NCBI RefSeq assembly: GCF_021284765.1
Contig: NZ_CP089924.1
Coordinates: 3,924,001-3,988,000, forward strand
Direction of reading: 5' to 3'
Source: Lysobacter sp. 5GHs7-4
Lineage (GTDB): Bacteria > Pseudomonadota > Gammaproteobacteria > Xanthomonadales > Xanthomonadaceae
DNA length: 64,000 bases
Shown: one piece after another, positions 42,034 through 49,438 of the stretch
Layout: each line of letters opens with the position of its first letter
Position numbering within the stretch: the first letter of the stretch is position 1
Notes under the pieces: model-generated
The model's input: the letters and a program-made list of their open reading frames with translations, nothing else
Database searches by the model: none
What the model was told of the DNA's origin: nothing
Program-made: the position numbers and the translations under genes

Positions 42034-43800
42034 TTACTGCCCCACGCGTATCGCATCCAGCGTAGCCGCGCCGCCGGCGCCGGCCGGCGTGAGCCTCAGC
42101 TCGACCGCGTCGTCGGCGACGGCGCCCGCGTCATGGGCGAACTCCACCGGCACCTGCACCCGCGACGCCACCGCCTTGCCGCCGCGCACCGCCGGTTCGA
42201 AGCGCCATTGGCGCGCGGCCTCCACGGTGCTCGCGTCGAGTTCGGCGTCGCCGGAGCTGCGCGCCAGTTTGACCTCCTCGGCGCGACCGTCGCTGCCGAC
42301 CAGGATATCCAGCAGCACCCGCCCTTCGACTTTGCGATCCTTCGGATACGGCGGCGGGCTGAGGGCGCGGTAGGCGGCGACATCGTGGTCGGCCGCGGGC
42401 GTGGCCGGCGTCGCCAGCACCGCCGGCATCGCCTTGGCGGCAGGCGCCGGTCGGGCCGTCGCCGCGGGTGCGGCGCCGGGAGCGATGCCGCGCGCCGATA
42501 CCGGTGCCGGACCGGGCGCGGCTGTTGGTGCCGGCCGCGCCGCCGACGTGGCAGCCTCCGCCGCGCCGCCGCTGATCGTGACCTTCAGATCGAACCCTTT
42601 CAGCATCTGCGCATCGCGCGAACCTTTCACGCTGCCGATGGTGATGCGCGCCTGCTCGCCGTTACGCACCTTCAGCGTCGGCTGGCCGATCACCGCGCCG
42701 CTGCGCTGCACGGTGGCCTGCAACAGCAGCATGCCGTCGCCGGCCGGCGTTACGCGGCCGCGCAGCGACCACGGCGTGCCGGCGTCGTGGCCGTCGACGG
42801 CGAAATCCTCGCCGTAGCGCTCGAGCACGCGGAAGCGGCTGACGTCGCTGTCGTCCACCCGGACCTCCAGCTCGACCCAGGCATGATCCGCGGCCGCGGC
42901 CACCAGCCGCTTGGGTTGCGCGCTCCACGCCAGCGCGCCGGTGGCGGCGGCCAGCAGGCCGACCAGAACGGCGCCGGCCAGCCAGCGCTTCCTCGATACC
43001 TGTGCTTGTTTCAGCATTTCGATCCTCTCCTTGAGTGGATGGCTGTAGCCCCAATGGCAGCCCAGGGGCGCGGGGCGCGACGCCAGCAGGGTCTTGAGCA
43101 TGGCCTCGCCGTAGGCACGGCGCGCACGCGGGTGGCGGCCGATCACGCGCGCGTCGCAGGCCAGTTCCTGGTCGTGGCGGTAGTGGCGCGCGGCGTAGTG
43201 CAGCAACGGGTTGAACCAGTACAGACAGCGCAGCAACGCGACCGCGGCATTGCACTGCAGATCGCCGCGCACGATGTGCTGGCGTTCGTGCTCGCGCATC
43301 AGCCCCTGTTCCTGTGCGCTGTAGCGGCTGTCGAAATCCTGCGGCACCACCACCGTGGGGCGCAGCAGGCCGATCGCGGCCGGCAGGCCGGCGACGGCGT
43401 CGGCCTGGTGCAAACCGTCCTCGCGCTTGCGCAGCGTTCCCAGCGCGCGCACGAAACGGCGCTGCTGCACCAGCAATACCGCCGCCGTCGCGAGCGCGCC
43501 GGCCAGCCACAAGGCCAAGGCCAGCGCGGGCCACGGCAGCGACGCGGGCGTTGGCGCGACGACGGGGCCGCCCGTCTGCAGCAACAGCGCCGCCAGACGC
43601 GGCGAGGCGGGCACCGCCACCGTCGCGGCCGGCAACAGCACCGCCAGCATCGCGACCGGCACCACGGCCCATAGCGCGTAGGCGGCGCCGGCGCCGAAGC
43701 GCTGCCGCCACGGCCGCCGCACCAGCAGCACCAGCGCGATCGCGGCACTGCCGGCCAGCGCGGTTTCCGCCAGTGCGCTCAGGATCTCAACGCTGCTCAT
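42034..43800 (-). CDS. M56 (BlaR1-type) membrane metallopeptidase with C-terminal TonB-like domain
   Basis: A 588-residue protein. Membrane helices lie at about residues 10-28, 37-63 and 90-112. The zinc motif is HERQH at 171-175, followed by DQELACDARVIG near 225, the third ligand region. Another helix is at about 280-300. A periplasmic part follows with a beta-rich segment and an Ala/Pro-rich linker (about 410-465). It ends in a TonB-C-like domain (about 475-565: KVEGRVLLDILVGSDGRAEE, then AARQWRFEPA). BlaR1 proteins sense cell-wall stress and cleave BlaI. Here no beta-lactam-sensor domain is seen; the TonB-like domain takes its place. The start overlaps the BlaI-type gene by 14 bases. Confidence 0.88.
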   Translation of the reverse strand: MSSVEILSALAETALAGSAAIALVLLVRRPWRQRFGAGAAYALWAVVPVAMLAVLLPAATVAVPASPRLAALLLQTGGPVVAPTPASLPWPALALALWLAGALATAAVLLVQQRRFVRALGTLRKREDGLHQADAVAGLPAAIGLLRPTVVVPQDFDSRYSAQEQGLMREHERQHIVRGDLQCNAAVALLRCLYWFNPLLHYAARHYRHDQELACDARVIGRHPRARRAYGEAMLKTLLASRPAPLGCHWGYSHPLKERIEMLKQAQVSRKRWLAGAVLVGLLAAATGALAWSAQPKRLVAAAADHAWVELEVRVDDSDVSRFRVLERYGEDFAVDGHDAGTPWSLRGRVTPAGDGMLLLQATVQRSGAVIGQPTLKVRNGEQARITIGSVKGSRDAQMLKGFDLKVTISGGAAEAATSAARPAPTAAPGPAPVSARGIAPGAAPAATARPAPAAKAMPAVLATPATPAADHDVAAYRALSPPPYPKDRKVEGRVLLDILVGSDGRAEEVKLARSSGDAELDASTVEAARQWRFEPAVRGGKAVASRVQVPVEFAHDAGAVADDAVELRLTPAGAGGAATLDAIRVGQ

Positions 43801-44158
43801 CGTCCAGCTCCTCCAGCAGCTTGCGCAGTTCGGCGATGTCCTTGCGGCTGAGCTTGCGCTGCTCGCTGAAGTGCGCCACCAGCGGCGCGACGCGGCCGTC
43901 GAACAGGCGCTGCAGCAGGCCCTGGCTTTCCTCCAGCACCCAGTCCTCGCGCTTGAGCACCGGCGCGTACAAATACCGCCGCCCCTGCTTCTGCGCGCGC
44001 ACCGCGCCCTTGTTCAAGAGCCGGTTGAGCAAGGTCTTGATGGTCGCCTCCTGCCAGTCCTGGCGCTGCGCCAAGGCCGCGACCACGTCCTCGGCGGCGA
44101 GCGGATGCTCGCGCCAGAGCACGTCCATCACCACCGATTCGGCTTCGCTGATCTGCAT
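43787..44158 (-). CDS. BlaI/MecI/CopY-family transcriptional repressor
   Basis: A 123-residue winged-helix repressor. The DNA-binding part reads ISEAESVVMDVLWREHPLAAEDVV, then WQEATIKTLLNRLLNKGAVRAQKQGRRYLY. The C-terminal dimerisation helices end with ELRKLLEELDDEQR. Proteins of this family are cleaved by a partner M56 peptidase to relieve repression; the partner gene overlaps this one by 14 bases. Two 12-bp dyads lie directly upstream (44162-44173, 44186-44197) and are the likely operator, so the pair should regulate itself. ATG 44158 is used. Confidence 0.93.
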   Translation of the reverse strand: MQISEAESVVMDVLWREHPLAAEDVVAALAQRQDWQEATIKTLLNRLLNKGAVRAQKQGRRYLYAPVLKREDWVLEESQGLLQRLFDGRVAPLVAHFSEQRKLSRKDIAELRKLLEELDDEQR

Positions 44159-44161
44159 CGT

Positions 44162-44197
44162 TTACATCCGTAATTTTTCTTGAGATTACACCCGTAA
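44162..44197 (-). promoter_or_regulatory. Two BlaI-type operator dyads
   Basis: TTAC-ATCC-GTAA (44162-44173) and TTAC-ACCC-GTAA (44186-44197) are repeated 24 bp apart; the second extends to GATTAC/GTAATC. On the minus strand a TTGACG (44199-44204) lies next to the outer dyad and may be the -35 of the blaI-type gene. The dyads are also 46 bases from the divergent gene that starts at 44244, so they could control both. Confidence 0.75.
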
Positions 44198-44243
44198 TCG
44201 TCAATGTCAAGCGGTCCACGCCGCCGGTGCGATACTCCGTGGC

Positions 44244-46181
44244 ATGACCGCGCCCGCCCGTTACGACCACCTCGACGACGCCGTCGATTTCCTGCTTGCC
44301 CGCACCCAGGGCGCGCTGCACCTGGGCGCCCCGCTGGGCCTGGGCAAGCCGCACCGGCTGTTGAACGCGATCTACGCGCGCATGCAGGCCGATCCCTCGC
44401 GCCCGCTGCACTTGTACACGGCGCTGTCGCTGGACCCGCCGGGCCCCGGCAAGGGTCTGGAAGGGCGCTTCATCGGGCCGTTCGCGAGCCGCCATTTCGG
44501 CGACGACTATCCGCGCCTGGCTTACGTGGCCGCGCTCAAGCGCGACGCCCTGCCTGCGCACATCGAGATCGAGGAGTTCTACCTGCAATCCGGCGCCTTG
44601 CTGCATTCGCCGCCGGCGCAGCAACGCTACGCCAGCCTCAACTACACCCACGTCGCGCGCGCGCTGGCCGACCGCGGCGTCAACGCCATCGTGCAGAAGG
44701 TCGCGTGCCGCGACGGCGATGCGCGCCTGTCGCTGTCGTGCAACACCGACCTCACCCAGGACGCGGTCGATGCGATCGTCGCGCGCGGCCTGCCGCGCCC
44801 GCTGCTGATCGCCGAAGTCGACCCGGAGCTGCCCTGGCTGGGCGGCAGCGCCACCGTCGCCGAGGAGTACTTCGACGCGGTGGTGACGCCGCCGGGTCCG
44901 CATCCGAAGCTGTTCGGCCTGCCGCGCCAGCCGGTCACCGATGCCGACTACGCGATCGGTTTCTACGCCAGCACCCTGGTGCCCGACGGCGGCACCCTGC
45001 AGATCGGCATCGGCGCGCTGGCCGATGCGCTGTGCCACGCGCTGGCGCTGCGTCACGCCGACAACGCCGGCTATCGGCGCGTGCTGGCGGCGTTGGATCC
45101 CGAACTGGCCCGGCGCGAGGACCTGACGCCGTTCGCGGTCGGCCTGTACGGCTGCAGCGAGATGATCAACGAAGGCTTCCGCCGCCTGGTCGAAGTCGGC
45201 GTGATCCGGCGCAAGGTGGTGGACGACGAAGCGCTGATGCGCCGGCTCGCCGACGGCAGCGCCGACGACGCCGACCGCGCCGTGCTGGAACGCGACGGCG
45301 AGTATCTGCACGGCGGCTTCTATCTGGGCTCGCCGGAGTTCTACGAGTGGCTGCGGCGCCTGCCCGAGGACCAGCGCCGCGGCATCGGCATGCGCCGCAT
45401 CAGCGAGGTCAACGAGCTCTACGGCGGCCACGAGGCGCTGGAACGCCTGCAGCGCCGCGACGCGCGCTTCTTCAACACCTGCATGATGGCCACCGCGCTG
45501 GGCGCGGCCGTGTCCGACGGGTTGGCCGACGGCCGCGTGGTGTCGGGCGTGGGCGGGCAGTACAACTTCGTCGCGATGGCGCACGCCCTGCCCGACGCGC
45601 GCTCGGTGCTGATGCTGCGCGCGACCCGCGAGGCCGGCGGCCGGACCAGCTCCAACCTGGTCTGGAACTACGGCCACACCACCATCCCGCGCCACCTGCG
45701 CGATCTCTACATCAGCGAGTACGGCATCGCCGACCTGCGCGGCCGCGCCGACGAGGACTGCGTGCTGGCGATGGCGGCGATCGCCGATGCGCGCTACGCC
45801 GGCGGGCTGCTGGACACCGCCCGCGACGAAGGCAAGCTGCGCGCCGATTACCGCACCGCCGCACCGGCTCGGCGCAACACGCCCGAGGCGCTGCGCGCGG
45901 CATTGGCGCCGCTGCGGCGCGACGGCCTGCTGCCCGACTACCCGCTGGGCAGCGACTTCGATGCGGTCGAGCAACGCCTGGTGCGCGCGCTGGGCTGGTT
46001 GAAGGGCGCCACCGCCAGCCGCGGAGGCAAGCTGGCCACCGTCGCGCGCGCGATCGCCGGCGGCGGCAGCGACGACGCCCAGGCGCTGCGACGCATGGCC
46101 CTGGATGCGCCGTCCGGACTGGGCGAAAGGCTGCTGGCGCGGCTGCTGGGACTGGCGCTGCGCGAAACCCGCCAGCCCTGA
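44244..46181 (+). CDS. Acetyl-CoA hydrolase/transferase-family protein
   Basis: The 645-residue protein has the CoA-transferase family I fold in the acetyl-CoA hydrolase/succinyl-CoA:acetate CoA-transferase group. Features seen are IGIGALADALCHALAL near residue 253 and the C-terminal domain with FFNTCMMATALGAAVSDG near 408. The loop RVVSGVGGQYNFVAMAHAL is near 430, and RTSSNLVWNYGHTTIPRHLRD near 470, where most relatives read GGQxDF. It may move CoA between acetate and another acid, or hydrolyse acetyl-CoA. The length is above the roughly 500 usual for single enzymes. The start is divergent from the BlaI-type gene, whose operators lie upstream. Confidence 0.83.
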   Translation: MTAPARYDHLDDAVDFLLARTQGALHLGAPLGLGKPHRLLNAIYARMQADPSRPLHLYTALSLDPPGPGKGLEGRFIGPFASRHFGDDYPRLAYVAALKRDALPAHIEIEEFYLQSGALLHSPPAQQRYASLNYTHVARALADRGVNAIVQKVACRDGDARLSLSCNTDLTQDAVDAIVARGLPRPLLIAEVDPELPWLGGSATVAEEYFDAVVTPPGPHPKLFGLPRQPVTDADYAIGFYASTLVPDGGTLQIGIGALADALCHALALRHADNAGYRRVLAALDPELARREDLTPFAVGLYGCSEMINEGFRRLVEVGVIRRKVVDDEALMRRLADGSADDADRAVLERDGEYLHGGFYLGSPEFYEWLRRLPEDQRRGIGMRRISEVNELYGGHEALERLQRRDARFFNTCMMATALGAAVSDGLADGRVVSGVGGQYNFVAMAHALPDARSVLMLRATREAGGRTSSNLVWNYGHTTIPRHLRDLYISEYGIADLRGRADEDCVLAMAAIADARYAGGLLDTARDEGKLRADYRTAAPARRNTPEALRAALAPLRRDGLLPDYPLGSDFDAVEQRLVRALGWLKGATASRGGKLATVARAIAGGGSDDAQALRRMALDAPSGLGERLLARLLGLALRETRQP

Positions 46182-46224
46182 GCGAACCCGCCGCCGGCCG
46201 CTCCGTAGCGAGGCCGGCGGCGCA

Positions 46225-46254
46225 TATACTCCCCATTCCATCAGCCCTGGGGAG
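46225..46254 (+). promoter_or_regulatory. Possible -10 element and strong ribosome-binding site of the methyltransferase-like gene
   Basis: TATACT (46225-46230) could be a -10 element, although no good -35 is seen. GGGGAGG (46249-46255) lies 6 bases before ATG 46262 and fixes that start. Confidence 0.4.
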
Positions 46255-46261
46255 GCGCGCG

Positions 46262-46954
46262 ATGTCGGCCGAGAACGTCTACAAGCATTTCTATCGCACC
46301 ATGCGCCTGGGCGCGGCCGAACTCAGCGACGACGGCGGGCCGTTCGGTTTCGACATCACCACCGCGCTGGAATTCGACTATCTGATCGAACGCTACCAGT
46401 GCGACGCGATCATCGAGACCGGTTCCAACGTCGGCGACACCACCGAGTACCTCGCGCGCACCTATCCGCACCTCAACATCGTCACCTGCGACGTGGTCGA
46501 CCGCTACGTGGACCTGGTCAAGCGCCGCGTCGGTTTCATGCCGCATACCCATGTCGAGAAGCTGGATTCGCCCGAGCTGATCGCCAAGTTCCGCGACCAG
46601 TTCCGCTGCCCGCTGTACTACCTGGATGCCCACTGGTACGAGGCCTGGCCGCTGGAACGCGAGCTGGCGCTGATCGAGAACGGCGTGGTCTGCGTGGACG
46701 ACTTCAACATCGGCCATCCGCGCTTCGGTTTCGACAGCTACGAAGGCGTGGAATGCGGCCCGCAGATGCTGAGCCGCTTCATCGACAAGATTCCGGCCTA
46801 CTACACCAACAACCCCGAGGCGCAGCACGAGCTGCCCTGCCTGCAGCCGGGGCGCCGCGGCGGCAAGGCCTACTTCGCGATCGGCCAGCGCCACGACCAT
46901 CTGCGCCATCACGGCTACTTCAAGCGCTACGACACGCCGCGTCCGGCGGGCTGA
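46262..46954 (+). CDS. SAM-methyltransferase-like protein of unknown substrate
   Basis: A 230-residue soluble protein. The segment AIIETGSNVGDTTEYLARTYPH (read as two parts, residues about 49-70) has the Gly-x-Asn-x-Gly pattern of a class I SAM-binding loop with Glu before it. NIVTCDVVDRYVDLVKRR near 73 is a fair motif II. Later blocks YYLDAHWYEAWPLERELALI and VVCVDDFNIGHPRFG have the LDAH and VDDF acidic pairs of the Methyltransf_24-like group. The C-terminal RRGGKAYFAIGQRHDHL is unusual. Substrate and partners are unknown. A strong ribosome-binding site sets the start at ATG 46262. It stands alone between the CoA-transferase and a lipoprotein gene. Confidence 0.72.
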   Translation: MSAENVYKHFYRTMRLGAAELSDDGGPFGFDITTALEFDYLIERYQCDAIIETGSNVGDTTEYLARTYPHLNIVTCDVVDRYVDLVKRRVGFMPHTHVEKLDSPELIAKFRDQFRCPLYYLDAHWYEAWPLERELALIENGVVCVDDFNIGHPRFGFDSYEGVECGPQMLSRFIDKIPAYYTNNPEAQHELPCLQPGRRGGKAYFAIGQRHDHLRHHGYFKRYDTPRPAG

Positions 46955-47137
46955 GCCGGCGCGGCGCCTGCGTCCGCGCGATCACGCTCGCGTTCATCCT
47001 GCGCGCGCGATCATGGCGGAGCCGGCCGCCAGGCGATCCTCGGAACCGGGCGCCGGCCATGCGGTCCCACCCCATGCCGCCCGATGCGAGCCACGCGGTC
47101 GCCGGGCGGCCGCAACCGTAATCAGGACGAGCAAGGC

Positions 47138-48241
47138 ATGTCGAAAAGGTGGCTGTTCGGATCGGTGCTGTTGTCGCTGTGCGTGCTGGCGGGCTGCCAG
47201 CGGCCGGCGCAGTCCGATGCGAAGGGCGAGGAGGCGGTCACCATGGGCGATCAGTCCGGAGACCGTTCCGCCGCGCCGGCGCGCGAGCCGCCATCGGGCA
47301 AGGCCGACGGGCTCAAGGGCACCTACTGGCCGCCCGCGCAACTCGACGCCGGCGAGGCCTCGATCAGCTGCGAGTACGACTACGCCCAGCACGGCGACGG
47401 CGAGCCGCTGACCTCGCTGGAATTCTTCAGCCTGGTCGACGCGCTGCGCGACTGCCAGCCGCGCGGCATGGTGCGCGTGCGCTACCGCGGCAAGATCGGC
47501 GCCGGCTTCACCGCCCTGGTCCAGCGCGTGGCGGCGATGGCCGACCGCATGGAGATTCCGACCCGCATCCTCGACCTGGACTCGACCGGCGGCCACGTCG
47601 AGGAAGCGATCCGCGCCGGCGACTCGATCGCCGAATCGCGCTGGGCGATCTGGATCCGCGAGGATTCGCAGTGCCACAGCGCCTGCGTGCTGGTGCTGGC
47701 CGCGGGCGACACCCGCTCGATCTCGGGCAAGGTCGGCATCCATCGCCTGATCCGCGACCGCTCCACCGCGACCTCGCGCGCCGAACTCAGCGCCGAACTG
47801 CGTGCGATCAACGGCCAGGTGCGCGACTACCTGGAGCGCAACGGCGTCGCCACCGCGGTCGCCGACCAGATGATGACGGTCGCCAACCGCGACCTGCGCA
47901 TCCTCAGCGAGGCCGAACTGAAGGAATACGGTTTGGCCGGCACCAACGCGGCCCAGGACGATCTGGACCGGATCCGGATCGGGCGCAAATGCGGCGAAGA
48001 CTTCATGCGCCGCCGCGACGCGTTCCGGCGCGATTTCGACAAGCAGTGCATGCAGGTGGGCCAGGCCTTCGAGGCCATGGCCGAATGCGGGCTGTCGTTG
48101 CGCCAGCGCTACGGTTTCCCCGACGCGCGCTGCGCGCAGGACAGCCCGATGTCCGAGTACGACCGCTATCCCGGCCGTCTCGAGACCGACGAGCCGTCGC
48201 CGCAACGCGTGAGCGTGCACGGCGAACGGCCCGCCGATTGA
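47138..48241 (+). CDS. Lipoprotein with a ClpP/crotonase-like protease fold
   Basis: A 367-residue exported protein. The lipobox VLAGC puts the lipidated Cys at residue 20. A variable linker reaches about 60. The core resembles periplasmic ClpP-superfamily proteins (COG3904-like): ILDLDSTGGHVEEAIRAGDSI near 144 is the oxyanion loop, QCHSACVLVLAAGDTR gives a candidate nucleophile Ser181, and VGIHRL gives a candidate general-base His202. A third residue is not assigned. The tail is Cys-containing, so disulfides are likely. Such proteins are common but poorly studied. ATG 47138 places the signal peptide correctly, with AAGG about 4 bases before it. Two small secreted proteins are encoded just downstream. 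Confidence 0.78.
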   Translation: MSKRWLFGSVLLSLCVLAGCQRPAQSDAKGEEAVTMGDQSGDRSAAPAREPPSGKADGLKGTYWPPAQLDAGEASISCEYDYAQHGDGEPLTSLEFFSLVDALRDCQPRGMVRVRYRGKIGAGFTALVQRVAAMADRMEIPTRILDLDSTGGHVEEAIRAGDSIAESRWAIWIREDSQCHSACVLVLAAGDTRSISGKVGIHRLIRDRSTATSRAELSAELRAINGQVRDYLERNGVATAVADQMMTVANRDLRILSEAELKEYGLAGTNAAQDDLDRIRIGRKCGEDFMRRRDAFRRDFDKQCMQVGQAFEAMAECGLSLRQRYGFPDARCAQDSPMSEYDRYPGRLETDEPSPQRVSVHGERPAD

Positions 48242-48278
48242 CCGCGGCCGCGAACGGCGCGCGATCCCCCCAACGCGG

Positions 48279-48617
48279 TTACATCGGCGAGCAGTCGGTC
48301 CAGCCGGCGACGCCGCCGACGGCGTTCATTTCCGCGATCAGGGCGCTGTGGCAGCTCTGGTACGAATTGCCGAAGACCTCGTGACCGGTGCGGAAGGTGG
48401 TGCCGACCTCGCCGATGTGTTCGATGCCGTCGCCCCAGACGGTGTACTGGGTGTAGTAGCTGCCGCGCCAGGTGCCGGTGCTGGGGCCGACCGGGTCGTC
48501 GCGGTCGTGGATGACGCGGCCCGGCACGCCGTTGGCGGCGCTGGCGGGTTCGGCGACCAGGGCGGTGCCGAGCAGCAGCGTGGTCATCAGGGCCAGGTTG
48601 AAGGCTTTGAGGTTCAT
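48279..48617 (-). CDS. Small secreted protein of unknown function
   Basis: A 112-residue precursor I do not recognise. The signal peptide covers about residues 1-28 (hydrophobic core LALMTTLLLGTALVA, cut near ASAAN). The mature part is about 84 residues, rich in Gly, Tyr and Trp (TWRGSYYTQYTVWGDGIEHIG), and has two Cys (YQSCHSAL and WTDCSP) that could form one disulfide. GGAG lies 7 bases upstream of ATG 48617, which supports this start over an upstream in-frame ATG. It converges on the ClpP-like lipoprotein gene. The gap 48618-48952 (335 bases) shows only a 14-bp tandem duplication at 48785-48812 and no gene. Confidence 0.72.
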   Translation of the reverse strand: MNLKAFNLALMTTLLLGTALVAEPASAANGVPGRVIHDRDDPVGPSTGTWRGSYYTQYTVWGDGIEHIGEVGTTFRTGHEVFGNSYQSCHSALIAEMNAVGGVAGWTDCSPM

Positions 48618-48952
48618 ATCGGTCTCCGGGTTTGGCCGCCATGGCAACGGCGGCGGACGCTAGCGATGCCGGCGACGGCGCGCCCTAGGGTGGCGAGCCG
48701 CCGCTGACGGGGCGAGTCCACGCTAGGTCCCGGGGCGACGCGCGGCCAGTACGCGACCGGGACGAAACCGGACCGCGGCGGGAACGAATCGCCAGCGGCG
48801 AATCGCCAGCGCCGCCGGGCCGCGACCTGCCCGCTTCGGAAAATCAATCGCTTGGCGCGGATTCGTGCCCCGTTTGTGCCCCCGAAAGCGTTGGAGCCGC
48901 GGGGGCGGCGCCGCCTACACTGGGAGCCGTCATCCACTCACGCGACCGGACC

Positions 48953-49429
48953 ATGACGCGCCATCTGCCCTGCCTGCTCGGCCTGAGCCTGTTGTTCGCC
49001 CATAGCGCCCATGCCCACGATCCGCTGGCCAAGAACAAGGCCTGGTGCGCCGATCCGACCACCTCGCCGAAGATCGTCAGCACCTTCAGCATCGCGCCGG
49101 TGGCGCTGTCGCAGTACCGCGCCGAACACGCCCCGCTGCTGGGCCAGAGCGCCGAGGGCTACTGCGTGCCGGAGAAGACCTGCGGCATCGTCGACGAGTG
49201 GTTCTGGGCCAACGAGGCGGCGCACGACCAGTGCTCGGCGCTGGGCGTGAAGTCGGCGACGGGCTCCGGACAGACGCCGATGCCCTTCGTCGACCATCCC
49301 GCGGACTTCAATCCCGACAACGCCTCCCACCACGACCTGTACCGGTTCAAGGACGGCAACCTCAGCGGCGTGTGCGTGGTCTGCGTCGACAACCGCTTGC
49401 CGCCGGAGCTGGCGGCGCCGGATCGCTGA
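48953..49429 (+). CDS. Secreted cysteine-containing protein of unknown function
   Basis: A 158-residue precursor. The signal peptide is residues 1-21 (LPCLLGLSLLFAHSAHA), leaving a mature chain that begins HDPLAKNKAWC. I do not recognise the family. The mature part has six Cys (in AWCADP, GYCVPE, KTCGIV, DQCSAL, SGVCVVC) and so is probably disulfide-bonded. It also has several Trp and His residues (VDEWFWANEAAHDQC). No enzyme motif stands out. The gene converges on the TPR-PAS gene with 9 bases between their ends. Its upstream region contains no clear promoter. Confidence 0.72.
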   Translation: MTRHLPCLLGLSLLFAHSAHAHDPLAKNKAWCADPTTSPKIVSTFSIAPVALSQYRAEHAPLLGQSAEGYCVPEKTCGIVDEWFWANEAAHDQCSALGVKSATGSGQTPMPFVDHPADFNPDNASHHDLYRFKDGNLSGVCVVCVDNRLPPELAAPDR

Positions 49430-49438
49430 AAGCAGGAC

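Noticed and set aside
48785..48812. Two tandem copies of CGAATCGCCAGCG
   Set aside because: Only two copies of 14 bases. It is too short to call a functional repeat or CRISPR.
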